Assembly: GCA_965207805.1 (NCBI GenBank)
Contig: OZ242312.1
Coordinates: 2,976,001 to 3,040,000 of the forward strand
Reading direction: 5' to 3'
Length of the DNA: 64,000 nt
Source of the DNA: Palauibacter sp965207805
GTDB lineage: Bacteria > Gemmatimonadota > Gemmatimonadetes > Palauibacterales > Palauibacteraceae
Both the position numbers and the translations under genes were made by a program. How positions within the stretch are numbered: the first letter of the stretch is position 1; each line of letters begins with the position of its first letter. Positions 6,941 to 16,500 of this stretch are shown here, one piece after another. The notes under the pieces are model-generated. The model saw nothing but the letters and a program-made list of their open reading frames with translations, was not told the origin of the DNA and did not search any database.

Positions 6941-7984
6941 TCAGCCGTGAGCGGGGACGGGGGCGCGCGCGATCCGCCGGCCGATGGCGCTTGCGATGGA
7001 GTGAAGCTCGACCATCAGCGCATCGAACTGCTCGAACGTGAGAGACTGCTGGCCGTCGGACGCCGCCGTCGGGGGATCGGGGTGGACCTCCAGGATGAGC
7101 GCGTCCGCGCCCGCCGCGACCGCGGCCCGCGTCAACGGTCCGACCTTCGATCGGGCCCCCGTGCCGTGGCTGGGGTCCGCCACGACCGGAAGGTGCGACA
7201 ACTCGTGGATCGTCACGATGGCGGTGAGGTCGAAGAGGTTCCGCGCGTGCGTGTCGAAGTTGCGGACGCCGCGCTCGCACAGCATCACGCGTGACTCGCC
7301 CTCCGCGACGATATACTCCGCGGCGAGCAGCAGCTCCTTGACCGTCGCGGCCATCCCCCGCTTGAGGAGAACCGGTTTGCCGGCGCGGCCCGCCGCCCGC
7401 AGCAGGGAGTAATTCTGCATGTTCCGCGCGCCGATCTGAATGACATCGGCGTATTCCGCGACGAGGCCCATGCTCTCCGTGTCCAGCGCCTCGGTGACGA
7501 TCGCGAGGCCCGTCTCCTCCCGCGCGCGGGCGAGCAACTGCAACCCCTCTTCGCCCAGCCCCTGGAAGGAATAGGGCGAGGTCCGCGGCTTGAAGGCTCC
7601 GCCGCGCAGGACGGTCGCCCCGGCTTCCGCGACCCGGTGGGCGGTCTCCAGAATCTGCTCGCGCGATTCCACGGAGCACGGACCCGCCATGACGACGACA
7701 TCCTTCTCACCGATCCGCACGCCGTTGGACAACTCGATGACCGTGTCCTCGGGCCACCATTCCCGGCTGACCTGCTTGTACGGCGGCGACACGTGGATGA
7801 CGCGGAGCACGCCGTCGATCCCCACGAGCCGGCTCTCCTCGACGCGTCCATCGTTGCCGACCAGGCCCACGGTCGTGCGCTGGGCGCCGGGCATGGGTCG
7901 GGCCCGATATCCCATATCTTCGATCGCGCGGACCACGTCCTCGACCTGCCCGTCCGTGGCGCCGTGCTTCATGACCACCAGCAT
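6941..7984 (-). CDS. aroF: 3-deoxy-7-phosphoheptulonate synthase (DAHP synthase, type I-beta)
   Basis: Condenses PEP and erythrose 4-phosphate in the first step of the shikimate pathway. The 347 residues combine an N-terminal ferredoxin-like regulatory domain (about 1-75) with the TIM-barrel catalytic domain. The barrel shows GPCSVE at 101-106, RGGAFKPRTSPYSFQG, QIGARNMQNYSLL, LLKRG, and the metal-site segment VVADPSHGTG. The ferredoxin-like domain usually mediates Tyr/Phe feedback, as in Thermotoga. A 111-bp gap separates it from the upstream hydrolase gene. It contains a TATCCT element, but I found no well-spaced -35. Confidence 0.95.
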   Translation of the reverse strand: MLVVMKHGATDGQVEDVVRAIEDMGYRARPMPGAQRTTVGLVGNDGRVEESRLVGIDGVLRVIHVSPPYKQVSREWWPEDTVIELSNGVRIGEKDVVVMAGPCSVESREQILETAHRVAEAGATVLRGGAFKPRTSPYSFQGLGEEGLQLLARAREETGLAIVTEALDTESMGLVAEYADVIQIGARNMQNYSLLRAAGRAGKPVLLKRGMAATVKELLLAAEYIVAEGESRVMLCERGVRNFDTHARNLFDLTAIVTIHELSHLPVVADPSHGTGARSKVGPLTRAAVAAGADALILEVHPDPPTAASDGQQSLTFEQFDALMVELHSIASAIGRRIARAPVPAHG

Positions 7985-8095
7985 CGTTCCCCCTGTGAGT
8001 GACTTTCGCCCGCAGCGCGCGCGACGGCGCGGCGGGGCCGTGACTCTCCGGTCCGCTCCCCGCGGCGCCGGCAGGAGCAGGATACTCCACTGGCG

Positions 8096-8896
8096 TCACC
8101 CGTTCGTCAACGAGACCCGGAGTCCCTCCCTGGCGACGCGCGTAGCGCCGGCGTATCCGGCCTCGGCCACGAGACGGGGAACGTCGTGGCCCGTTCGGAA
8201 GTGCGGGTAGATGTGCGTGAGCACGAGAAGACGCGGGCACGCGGCGGCCGCCAACTCGGCGACGCGGGCGGGCGACAGGTGATTGTCCGACGCCTGCGCG
8301 TCGTGGAGCGAGCACTCGCAGACGAGGGCGCTCACCCCGCGCATGAACGAGCCCAGTTCCCCGGACGGCCCCGTGTCGCCCGTGTACCCGAAGCTGAACG
8401 ACTCGCCGTCGAGCCGCCACGCCACGCTCTCCTCGGTGTGCGGCGTCTTGTGGGCTTCGAGCCGCGGACCTCCGCTCAGATCGCGCGCCGCGCCCGGCGA
8501 GAGTTCCTCGATGAGGACGGAGAAGCCGGGATCGAGGACGAAGTCCCCATAGGCGCCCGCAAGCTTCTCCAGGAACGCGCGCGTGCCCGTGGGACCCCAC
8601 ACCGTGAGCGGCCGGCCGCGGGGCCGGGCGAGGCCGTGTCTCAGCGCGAAGAAGAGTCCCGGGAGCGCGCCGACGTGATCCGCGTGAAAGTGGCTGATCG
8701 CGAGGTCGGTGATCTTCCCCCAGGGCAGGCCGAGCCGGACCAGCGCCTGCAGAGCTCCGGGACCGCAGTCGAAGAGCACGCGTGTGTCCGCCGCGGATTC
8801 CGTGCCCGGGGACGAGACCCAGTAGGAGGAGGCCGCCCGATCCGCTTCGGGGACGACGGTCCCGCACCCGACGACGGTGAGTTCCGTCTCGCTCAC
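8096..8896 (-). CDS. MBL-fold metallohydrolase, RNase Z-like
   Basis: Zinc hydrolase of the ElaC/RNase Z side of the metallo-beta-lactamase superfamily. The 266 residues contain the HFHADHVG zinc motif, a later HTEE histidine, TGDTG with the bridging aspartate, and a C-terminal THIYPH histidine. It lacks the long exosite arm of true RNase Z that I would expect near residues 150-180. Its substrate could be a tRNA 3' trailer or a small phosphodiester. It overlaps smc by 4 bp (ATGA), so it is translated with it. Confidence 0.88.
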   Translation of the reverse strand: MSETELTVVGCGTVVPEADRAASSYWVSSPGTESAADTRVLFDCGPGALQALVRLGLPWGKITDLAISHFHADHVGALPGLFFALRHGLARPRGRPLTVWGPTGTRAFLEKLAGAYGDFVLDPGFSVLIEELSPGAARDLSGGPRLEAHKTPHTEESVAWRLDGESFSFGYTGDTGPSGELGSFMRGVSALVCECSLHDAQASDNHLSPARVAELAAAACPRLLVLTHIYPHFRTGHDVPRLVAEAGYAGATRVAREGLRVSLTNG

Positions 8897-11800
8897 GCCA
8901 CCTGCGTGGCGGAGTTGAACTCCACGCCGACGATCGAGGAGACGCCCGCCTCCTGCATCGTCACGCCGTAGATCCAGTCGGCGTTCTCGATGGTCCGCGG
9001 ATTGTGCGTGATGACGATGAACTGCGTCTCCTCCTTGAATTCCTTCAGCATGCCGACGAAGCGCAGGATGTTGGTTTCGTCCAGGGGCGCGTCGACCTCA
9101 TCCAGCAGGCAGAAGGGGCTCGGCTTGGCGAGGTAGATCGCGAAGAGCAGGGCGAGCGCGGTCAGGGCCCGTTCACCGCCGGAAAGCAGGTGAATCCGTT
9201 GCGTCTTCTTTCCGCGAGGGCTGGCCGAGATCTCGATCGGCGAGTCCAGGGCGTCGTCGGGATTCTCGAACCGGAGGTCGCACTGTCCGCCCTCGAACAG
9301 GGAGTCGAAGGTGCGGTGGAAGTTCGTCCTCACCTGCTCGAACGTCTCCATGAGCGCGGAGGTCGCCTCCCGGTTGATCCGGCGGATCGAGGTGCGGAGG
9401 TCGTCGCGCGCGCGGGTCAGGTCGTCGCGCTGTCCGGTCAGGAATTCGAGACGCTGCTGTTCTTCCTCGTATTCCTGCTGCGCGAGGAGATTGACCGCGC
9501 CGATGCGGGCGATCGAGCGCCGCACGCGCTCCAGCTCGGGTTCCCATGCGGCGGGTTCCGCATCCTCGACGGGGTCGACGCGCTCCCGGAGTTCCGCGAG
9601 CGGCGCGTCCCATTCCGCCTCGACGCGGCCCCGAACCTCGGACTCCCGGGCCTCGAGCTGCGTGATCTCCAGTTCGAGCCGATGCCGGGCGTCCACGCGC
9701 TCGCGCTCGCGCCGCCGCGCCTCGCCCAGTTCCGACTCGAGCCGGTCCAGTTGTCCGCGGCGTTCGGTGATTCGTCGCTCCAGCGCGGCCAGTTCCGCCT
9801 CGCGCCGCGTTCTGGTTTCGAGCGCGGCGCCGATGGACGCCTCCAACTCCTCGGACTGCGACTGGCTGTCGGCGATCACCGCGCGGAGCCCGTCCACTTC
9901 CCGCCCCAGCGCCCGTGACCGCTCCTCCGCGTCGTCCGCGGCCTCGGCGAGGCGGCTTTCCACGCCGCGTCGATTCTCGACCTCGGCTTCCCGCCGCGCC
10001 TGCGCCAGCTCCGCGTTGTGCAGTTCGGCCCTTCCCCTTTCGGCGGCGGCTCGGGCGGCACCGGCCTCCTTTCGTGCCTCCTCGTATGCGGAGGACAACC
10101 GCAAGACCTTCCCGTCGAGGTCGCCGGCGCGGGTGTCCTCGTCCGCCGAGAGCGACACCTCATCTTCGCTGAACGCTTCCAGTTGTTCGATGCGGCCGGC
10201 GAGTTCGCGACGCTCCTCGTCCAGCCGGACGAGCCGCGCCTCCGCGGAGGTCCGATCGGCTTCGGCTTCGCGGCGGGTCGACTCCGCATCGGACACCGAG
10301 CGCTGCAGCGCGTTCACCTGCGCGAGCGCCTCGGCGGCTTCGGCGCCCAATGCCTCCACCGCCTCCCGCGACCGCGCGCGATCCTCCTCCAGCGCCTCCA
10401 CTTCCTCGCGCAGGGCCCGGAGTTCGGCCCGCCGGCTCAGGAGGCCTTCCGAGGTGGCGCCTCCCAGGTAGACGCCGCCCCATCGATCCTGGCGCCGCCC
10501 CTCCGGGTCCACCCAGGGGTGCGGGCGCGGCGTCAAGTCGCCGGCCGGGGGGGCCTCGATGCCGGCGAGCAGCGCCTCCACCCAGACGGCGCCGGCTCCT
10601 TTCGCGTCGACGTGTCGCAGGAGCGGCGCGTCCGCCTCCGCCGGCCCCGGGAGGGGGCCCGGATCGAGCGGGAGCACGAGGATGCCCTCCTCTCCGTCGC
10701 GCCGTTCGAGCCACGCCTCGACGGCCCGGACCGCGGACCAGTCGCGGACGACGACTGCGTGCAGGTAGGGGCCGAGATGAGACTCGACCGCGGATGCCCA
10801 CGGAGCGGATACCTCCATGAACTCCGACAGCGCGCCGTGGAGCCCGGGGATCGCGCTCCGGTCCTTCAACAGTTGCGCGACGGCGTCGGGGAGCAGGGCG
10901 CTCGACCCCACCAGGGACCCGAGACTCGAGGTGCGGGCGCGCGCGGCGGCGAGGCGGCCCTCGAGGTCGGCCGCTTCCTCGCGGGCCCGACGCAGCGCTC
11001 CGTCCGCGGAGGAGGCGGCGTCACGCGCCGCCTGCAGCCGTTCGCGCGCTTCCTGCAGCGTCCGGCCCGCCTGCGCCTCGCGTTCCGACGCACTCTCCGC
11101 CTCCGTCCGAAGCCCGTCCTCCTGGGCGGCGAGCGCATCGAGGGCGGGCCGTCGCCGCTCGAGCTCCTCGCTGCGGTCGCGGGCCCGCACTTCCTTCACG
11201 CTGAGTTCGATCCTCCAACGCTCCACCTCGCGGCGCGCCTCTTCGAGCGCTTCCCGCGCGGCGGCGCGCTCGCGCGCGGCAGCGTCGGCTGTCTCGGCCA
11301 GGGTCTGCGCCTGACGCTCGAGCCCGGCGGCCGCGGCGGCGCCCTCGGCGGCGAGCGACTGCCCCTCCTTCAGGGCCGACTGTGCTTCCGCCGCGCGCTC
11401 CCGGAGATCCTCGCGCCGGCGTTCGTTTCGGCGCACTTCCTCCTCGAGGGTCCCCAGCCGGTCGCGCGCGCTCGAAGCTCTCGCCTCGGCAAGGAGGCGG
11501 GTCCGCTCCTGCTCCTCCACGGCGCGCCGGGCCTCCTCGAGGCGCCGTGCGAGACCAGCGCGTTCCCGCTCCATCTCGGTGTACTCCAGGCGAAGCGTCT
11601 CCGCCCGGGCCTCCGCCGTACCCAGATCCACGTGGTCCGGCCCCGTGTCGGGCTCGAGGCGCTCGAGTTCCGCCCGTGCCTCGGCCAGCCGCCGGCTCGT
11701 CTCCTCGAGCCGGGCGTCCGCGACCGCGACCTCGAGTTGCAGGAGCCGGGCTCGCAGCGTCGCGTGCCGCTCCGCCCGTCCGCGCTGCTGCGCGAGCGAG

Positions 11801-12408
11801 CGGACCTTCGACCCCACCTCGACCAGTACGTCGTCGAGCCGCTGCAGATCGCTGTCCGCCTGCTCGAGCCGGCGGGTCGCGATCCGGCGGCGGTCCTTGT
11901 AGCGGCCGATGCCGGCCGCTTCCTCGAACAGCGTCCGGCGCTCCTCGGCGCGGTCCGAGAGGATCGCGTCGACCATGCGGCCCTCGATCATCGCGTAGGC
12001 ATTCGAGCCCAGCCCGGTGTCCCGGCACAGATCCAGGATGTCCTTGAGCCGGCAGGCCGTTCCGTTGAGCGTGTACTCGCTCTCGCCTCCGCGGTAGACC
12101 GTGCGGCCGATGGCGACGTCGGCGTAGGGCACGGGGAGCACGCCGTCCTCGTTCGAGAGTTCGAGCAGGACTTCCGCCCGGTGGATGGGCTGGCGCGCCT
12201 CTGTGCCCCCGAAGATCGCCTCCTCCATGCGCGACCCGCGGATGGCGGTGGGACGCTGTTCGCCCAGGACCCAGCGCAACGCGTCCGAGAGGTTCGACTT
12301 TCCGCAGCCGTTCGGACCGACGACCGCGGTGATGCCGTCGTGCAATTCAATCCGCGTCCGGTCGGCGAACGACTTGAATCCGCGCAGCGTCAGAGCCTTG
12401 ATCTTCAC
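8893..12408 (-). CDS. smc: Chromosome segregation protein SMC
   Basis: Condensin ATPase that extrudes DNA loops and organises the nucleoid with ScpA/ScpB. The 1,171 residues show Walker A (GPNGCGKSN, 31-39), an N-terminal head and a first coiled coil. A hinge follows at about 500-660 (around LLKDRSAIPGLHGALSEF), then a second coiled coil and the C-terminal head. The head carries the ABC signature LSGGERALTAL near 1074 and Walker B with the D-loop (FCLLDEVDAPLDETN) near 1100. Length is typical. Stop overlaps the hydrolase start, and the SPOR gene ends 6 bp upstream of its ATG. Confidence 0.97.
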   Translation of the reverse strand: MKIKALTLRGFKSFADRTRIELHDGITAVVGPNGCGKSNLSDALRWVLGEQRPTAIRGSRMEEAIFGGTEARQPIHRAEVLLELSNEDGVLPVPYADVAIGRTVYRGGESEYTLNGTACRLKDILDLCRDTGLGSNAYAMIEGRMVDAILSDRAEERRTLFEEAAGIGRYKDRRRIATRRLEQADSDLQRLDDVLVEVGSKVRSLAQQRGRAERHATLRARLLQLEVAVADARLEETSRRLAEARAELERLEPDTGPDHVDLGTAEARAETLRLEYTEMERERAGLARRLEEARRAVEEQERTRLLAEARASSARDRLGTLEEEVRRNERRREDLRERAAEAQSALKEGQSLAAEGAAAAAGLERQAQTLAETADAAARERAAAREALEEARREVERWRIELSVKEVRARDRSEELERRRPALDALAAQEDGLRTEAESASEREAQAGRTLQEARERLQAARDAASSADGALRRAREEAADLEGRLAAARARTSSLGSLVGSSALLPDAVAQLLKDRSAIPGLHGALSEFMEVSAPWASAVESHLGPYLHAVVVRDWSAVRAVEAWLERRDGEEGILVLPLDPGPLPGPAEADAPLLRHVDAKGAGAVWVEALLAGIEAPPAGDLTPRPHPWVDPEGRRQDRWGGVYLGGATSEGLLSRRAELRALREEVEALEEDRARSREAVEALGAEAAEALAQVNALQRSVSDAESTRREAEADRTSAEARLVRLDEERRELAGRIEQLEAFSEDEVSLSADEDTRAGDLDGKVLRLSSAYEEARKEAGAARAAAERGRAELHNAELAQARREAEVENRRGVESRLAEAADDAEERSRALGREVDGLRAVIADSQSQSEELEASIGAALETRTRREAELAALERRITERRGQLDRLESELGEARRRERERVDARHRLELEITQLEARESEVRGRVEAEWDAPLAELRERVDPVEDAEPAAWEPELERVRRSIARIGAVNLLAQQEYEEEQQRLEFLTGQRDDLTRARDDLRTSIRRINREATSALMETFEQVRTNFHRTFDSLFEGGQCDLRFENPDDALDSPIEISASPRGKKTQRIHLLSGGERALTALALLFAIYLAKPSPFCLLDEVDAPLDETNILRFVGMLKEFKEETQFIVITHNPRTIENADWIYGVTMQEAGVSSIVGVEFNSATQVA

Positions 12409-12414
12409 GCGCGC

Positions 12415-13977
12415 TCAGGGGGTTGAAGGAGCGGCGGCGCCGCGCCTCGTGGTGAGCGTCGCGGTTTCGCCGGCGGCGTCCAGGGCATCGCTCATGGGGG
12501 CGGCCGCCTCCTCGTTCTCGTACGCGCCGCCATATACCCGGAAGACCGGCATGCCGTCGAGCGTCGTCTCCAGGCTGTAGGCGGGGATGCCGAGCGACGC
12601 GAGTTCCGCGATCCGCGCCTCCGTCGCCGGACGATCCGTGAACACGCCGAGATCGTAGGCGAGCCTCACGGGACGGAGGAGCCACGCATTCGCCTCGTCG
12701 GCCACGCCGGCGGCGGCGAGTTCGTCCATGAGGGCGGAAGCCTCCCCCTCGCTCGCGACGGCCCCGGCGAGGATCCGTTGATACCGGACGTCCCGAATCG
12801 TCGTCGGAGCCATGAAGTACAGCACACCTCCGTGAAGCGCGCGGATTTCCGCCATGCGCTCCGCCGCCTCGGCCGGATCCACGAAGCTCCCCAGGAGCAC
12901 GGAGTACGGTCGCTCGGCGGCCGACTCGAACGCGGCGGCGACGGACGCTTCGTCCGGGGCCGGCGGGATGTCGTCCGGCGCGACGTCGCCTGGCGAGACG
13001 TCCTCCGACGGGATGTCGTCCGGCGAGACGTCGTCCGATGGGATGTCGTCCGACGGGATGTCATCCGACGGGGCGTCATCCGCCGCGCCGGCAGCCTCGG
13101 CAGCCGGACCATCCTCCACGGGCGTCGTCACCGCCGCAGGAGCCTCGTCCGAACCCCCGATCATCGACCCGAAACGGGAAAACGCGCGGTCGAACCACCC
13201 GTTCCTGTACGCCCACAGATTCCCGACCGCCAGCGCCGCGATCACCAGCGCCGCGACGAGCGGCCCGCGCGGACGGCGGCTCCGGGCTTTCGCGGGCACC
13301 GGCTGCGAGTCCGCCGGAGCCGCGTCGGGCTCGGGTTCCAGGGCCGGCTGGTGCCCGGATTCGGGCCGGGGCCCGGGTTCCGGCGCGGGCTCGGGTTCCG
13401 GCGCGGGCGCCACGCTCGATTCGCCCGACTCGTCCGACGCGCCCGACTCGAAGGGCACGTGGCCGTAGCACCGCAGGCCGTGATCCTCGGCGGGGACCCT
13501 TCCCACGGCGATGTACCCGTCGAGAAGATCGAGCAGACCGGAGGAGGGCTGTCCGCGTTCGGACATGACGATGAAGAGCGTCCCGTCCTGCGCCTTCACG
13601 CGAGCAACGAAGCGCCCGAGCGCGGGGGATTCCAGCAGCCCGACGACGCCTTCCGGCACCTGTCCCGCCGGGAGATACACGTAGGGACAGTCCGCGCGCC
13701 GCACGGCCACCCGAGCCAGCGCGGACTGGCCGGCGAGGAACTCCGCCATGCCGCGGGAGTCGGCCCGTTCGGCCGCGCCGGCCAGCTCATCGAGGGGCGA
13801 TGGCCCTGTTTCGGAGTTCAGGACGAGCGTCCGTCCCCGGCGGCGGGCGAAGGAGGTCGCGATCGCGTCAACCGCTGTCGCGCTCCTTTCGGCCTCCGCG
13901 CGCTCGATCACGAGCGCCACGACCCGCGCATCCCCGGGCAGTTCCCACGTGAACGGGGCGGGGATGCCGGGGCTCAC
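12415..13977 (-). CDS. SPOR-domain membrane protein with degenerate CpsD/ParA-like N-terminus
   Basis: Likely cell-envelope or division protein. The start is taken as GTG 13977, which overlaps the upstream stop as GTGA; an ATG at 14019 would overlap that gene by 46 bp. The 520 residues fall into four parts. Residues 10-150 resemble a P-loop-less CpsD/ParA fold (VVALVIERAEAERSATAVDA, RTLVLNSE, YVYLPAGQVPEGVVGLLESP). One transmembrane helix lies at about 237-257. An Asp/Ser/Pro linker of five-residue repeats (SDDIP type) spans about 297-340. C-terminal SPOR-like repeats follow (YSVLLGSFVDPAEAAERM and YDLGVFTDRPATEARI), which normally bind denuded peptidoglycan at the septum. Confidence 0.78.
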   Translation of the reverse strand: MSPGIPAPFTWELPGDARVVALVIERAEAERSATAVDAIATSFARRRGRTLVLNSETGPSPLDELAGAAERADSRGMAEFLAGQSALARVAVRRADCPYVYLPAGQVPEGVVGLLESPALGRFVARVKAQDGTLFIVMSERGQPSSGLLDLLDGYIAVGRVPAEDHGLRCYGHVPFESGASDESGESSVAPAPEPEPAPEPGPRPESGHQPALEPEPDAAPADSQPVPAKARSRRPRGPLVAALVIAALAVGNLWAYRNGWFDRAFSRFGSMIGGSDEAPAAVTTPVEDGPAAEAAGAADDAPSDDIPSDDIPSDDVSPDDIPSEDVSPGDVAPDDIPPAPDEASVAAAFESAAERPYSVLLGSFVDPAEAAERMAEIRALHGGVLYFMAPTTIRDVRYQRILAGAVASEGEASALMDELAAAGVADEANAWLLRPVRLAYDLGVFTDRPATEARIAELASLGIPAYSLETTLDGMPVFRVYGGAYENEEAAAPMSDALDAAGETATLTTRRGAAAPSTP

Positions 13978-15566
13978 GGGCCTCGCCTCCTCGCCTGATC
14001 TCCCTCCTCGTGAATCCACGCGTCGATTCCCCTCTCCCGCCGTAACTCGAGCGCCGCCTCCTCCGCATCGGGGCGCGTCTGATAGGGGCCCACGAGGAGC
14101 CGATACCAGATGTCGCTGGCTTCGTCCACCCGGCGCAACACGTGCGTCGAATAGCCCGAGCCATCGAGGAGTTGGCGCATCTGTCCGAGCTCGGCCAACT
14201 GCCGCGAGGAAAGCGCGACGGCATAGAAGCCGCCGGGAAGCTCGGGCAGCGGAGTCGCCGCCGGCTCATCCGGGCGTGGCGCGACCTCCGCCCCCGGCGC
14301 GGGATCACCGGGGGGTTCCGGGCTCCCGTCCGACAGCCTCCCCACTCTCCCCACCGTCAACAGTCCGATGCGACCGGGCGGAACGCTGTCGGCGAGCGCA
14401 TCCAGCGCCTCCTCGGCATCTTCCAGGGTGTCCTCGGGCACGACGGCAGCGGACGCGACGGGCAGGCGGCGCCCCCATCGGAACGGGAGCCACCAGGCGT
14501 CGGCGGGGCCCTCGACGGCGGCGACTTCGCCGTCCGGGCGAAGGAGGCCGAGGCCGCTCTCCGCGGACACCAGGACCGCTCCACCCGGCAGTGCGAGCGG
14601 CAGGTCCGCCCGCCACTCTCCGGGCACCGCGTCCAGACCGGCTTCCCCCGCCCGCGCGGACCACGCGTTCGAGCCGTCCCAGGCCACGAGCCGGTCGCCC
14701 GTCATGCCGGGCCGCAGCGCCTCGAGAGGCGTCTCCGGTCGCGACGACCCGACCTCGCGCCAGTCGTAGCGATCGATGACGACGAAACGCGGCCGGTCGG
14801 CCGACGCCGCGAACACGCGGTGCTGCGAGGGAGAGACGGCCAGGGCCGACGGCGCGCCGCCGATCTCCGCCCCTTCGGCCGGCTCGAGTTCGGGAATCGA
14901 CCACTCCGTGAGTCCCCGGCCATCGTCGGACGCCGTCACGATCGTCCGACCCCAGCCCGCGAGCGTGACGGGGCCTCTCGTGCCGACGGCCCGCGTCGCC
15001 GCGCGTTCCGATTCCCCGGCTTCCCATACCGCGAGTTCAGGTCCGTCCGCGCCTTCGACGAGGGCGACGACCCGGCCTCCGGCGGCGGGGGCCGCCCAGA
15101 GCACGACGCCGTCGGCCGCAACCTCCGCGGCATCGGTGGCGGTGATGGCGAGAATCCGCTCGCCCGACACGAACGCGCCCCCCTGGGGCGAGGCGATCCA
15201 GCGCGCGTCGGCGGGCGCGTCGGGAAGCGGGGTCTCGGCCTCCACCGGCGAGGTCGTGTAGAGGCGAAGCTGCCGCCCGCGCCGCAGCACGACCGCCGAA
15301 CCGAGGGAATGGGCCCCCGTGACGCTTCCCAGCGACAGGCGTCCGGTCCAGCGCACGGTGGACGGACTCTCGATCGAGCGGAACTGCGCGACGCCGCCGT
15401 CGCGCGGAATGACGAGCACCCCGTACCGCTCGAGCGACGAGCCGGAGACGAGGGTCGGGCCTTCAAGGGGGGCGGGCTGATCTTCCGGGGGGCTTCCGCA
15501 GGCGCCCGAAGCACCTCCGACGCCCAGCAGGAGGACGAGCGGAGCGGGAAACTTCACATGATTCAT
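13974..15566 (-). CDS. SPOR-domain lipoprotein with beta-propeller-like repeats
   Basis: The ATG at 15566 has GGAGGG about 5 nt upstream and opens a lipoprotein signal peptide. The signal has a basic N-end, a hydrophobic core (PLVLLLGVGG) and lipobox ASGAC, so the protein should be lipidated at Cys. The body (about 40-430) is rich in short beta segments ending in Trp or Val with Ala/Gly turns and looks like a degenerate propeller. The last ~85 residues are a SPOR domain (FYAVALSSRQLAELGQMRQL, YRLLVGPYQTRPDAEEAA), giving 530 residues in all. It is coupled to the second SPOR protein and to smc, suggesting a shared role at the division site. Confidence 0.8.
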   Translation of the reverse strand: MNHVKFPAPLVLLLGVGGASGACGSPPEDQPAPLEGPTLVSGSSLERYGVLVIPRDGGVAQFRSIESPSTVRWTGRLSLGSVTGAHSLGSAVVLRRGRQLRLYTTSPVEAETPLPDAPADARWIASPQGGAFVSGERILAITATDAAEVAADGVVLWAAPAAGGRVVALVEGADGPELAVWEAGESERAATRAVGTRGPVTLAGWGRTIVTASDDGRGLTEWSIPELEPAEGAEIGGAPSALAVSPSQHRVFAASADRPRFVVIDRYDWREVGSSRPETPLEALRPGMTGDRLVAWDGSNAWSARAGEAGLDAVPGEWRADLPLALPGGAVLVSAESGLGLLRPDGEVAAVEGPADAWWLPFRWGRRLPVASAAVVPEDTLEDAEEALDALADSVPPGRIGLLTVGRVGRLSDGSPEPPGDPAPGAEVAPRPDEPAATPLPELPGGFYAVALSSRQLAELGQMRQLLDGSGYSTHVLRRVDEASDIWYRLLVGPYQTRPDAEEAALELRRERGIDAWIHEEGDQARRRGP

Positions 15567-15619
15567 GGCCCTCCAAGCTAGCGACGTACCACCGGTCGCG
15601 GAACGGCCCCGAACCCGAT

Positions 15620-16015
15620 TCACTCCAGTTCGAAGAGGGGGGCGTCGCCCCACAGCCGTTCGAGCTGATAGAACTCCCTGACTTCGCCCAGGAAGACGTG
15701 CACGATGAGGCCCACGTAGTCCATCAGCACCCAGCGACCCGCGTTGAGCCCTTCCACGCCGACGGGACGGAAACCGTCCGCGCGCGTTCGATCGAGGATG
15801 TTCTCGCTGATCGCGCGGGCGTGCGTGTCGGAGTCTCCCGTCGCGATGACGAAGAAGTCGGTGACGTCCGACAACCCCCGCAGGTCGAGGATCGTCGGGA
15901 AGCGCGCATTTCGCTCGAGCGCGGCCTCCGCCGCGCTGCGGAGTTCCGGGGAGGGCGTCCCCCGTTCCGAGAGCCGGCGCCACACTTCATCCAGGGGGAT
16001 CGGACCGTCCGTCAT
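15620..16015 (-). CDS. rsfS: Ribosome silencing factor RsfS
   Basis: Binds uL14 on the large subunit and blocks subunit joining under starvation. The 131 residues contain the family pattern ILDLRGLSDVTDFFVIATGDSDTHARAI, the segment RPVGVEGLNAGRWVLMDY, and the C-terminal VHVFLGEVREFYQLERLWGD. It lies 13 bp downstream of rplI in a ribosomal-protein operon, fitting its role. Length is normal. Start is GTG or ATG at 16015 (MTDGPIP). Confidence 0.95.
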   Translation of the reverse strand: MTDGPIPLDEVWRRLSERGTPSPELRSAAEAALERNARFPTILDLRGLSDVTDFFVIATGDSDTHARAISENILDRTRADGFRPVGVEGLNAGRWVLMDYVGLIVHVFLGEVREFYQLERLWGDAPLFELE

Positions 16016-16028
16016 CGGTGGCGGACCA

Positions 16029-16478
16029 CTATTCCTCGGCCACCACGGACACCTTGAGTACGGGCTCGACGTCCATGTGGACTCTCACCGGGACTTCGTG
16101 GTCGCCGAGGTCCTTGATCGGGTCGTCCAGCCGGATCGCGCGTCGGTCCACGGAGACGCCCTCCTTCTCCAGTTCGTCCGCGACGTCCGCGGCCGTGACC
16201 GAGCCGAACAGGCGTCCGCTCTCGCTCGCCCGGCGCACGAAGCTCAGCTCCCTGCCCTCGAGTTCGCCCGCCAGTTGCTGGGCCGCTTCCCGCTCCCGCT
16301 CGGCGGACTGTTCGATCTGGCGCCGCTCCTCCTCGAACCGCTTCCGGTTCCCCTCCGTCGCCACGAGCGCGATCCCCTGCGGAACCAGGTAGTTGCGCGC
16401 ATACCCCGCCCGCACGTTCACCATCTCGCCAGCGAGACCGAGATCCGCGACGTCCTTTCTCAAAATCACTTCCACCAT
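16029..16478 (-). CDS. rplI: 50S ribosomal protein bL9
   Basis: Large-subunit protein that reaches out from the L1 stalk base. All 149 residues match the family layout: N-terminal domain MVEVILRKDVADLGLAGEMV with NVRAGYARNYLVPQGIA, a long exposed helix (RKRFEEERRQIEQSAERERE), and the C-terminal domain ending in HMDVEPVLKVSVV. Its position in the rpsF-rpsR-rplI cluster is conserved in many bacteria, though here a DUF2232 gene intervenes before it. Confidence 0.97.
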   Translation of the reverse strand: MVEVILRKDVADLGLAGEMVNVRAGYARNYLVPQGIALVATEGNRKRFEEERRQIEQSAEREREAAQQLAGELEGRELSFVRRASESGRLFGSVTAADVADELEKEGVSVDRRAIRLDDPIKDLGDHEVPVRVHMDVEPVLKVSVVAEE

Positions 16479-16500
16479 CGATGCCTCCAGTTTCCGGGGT

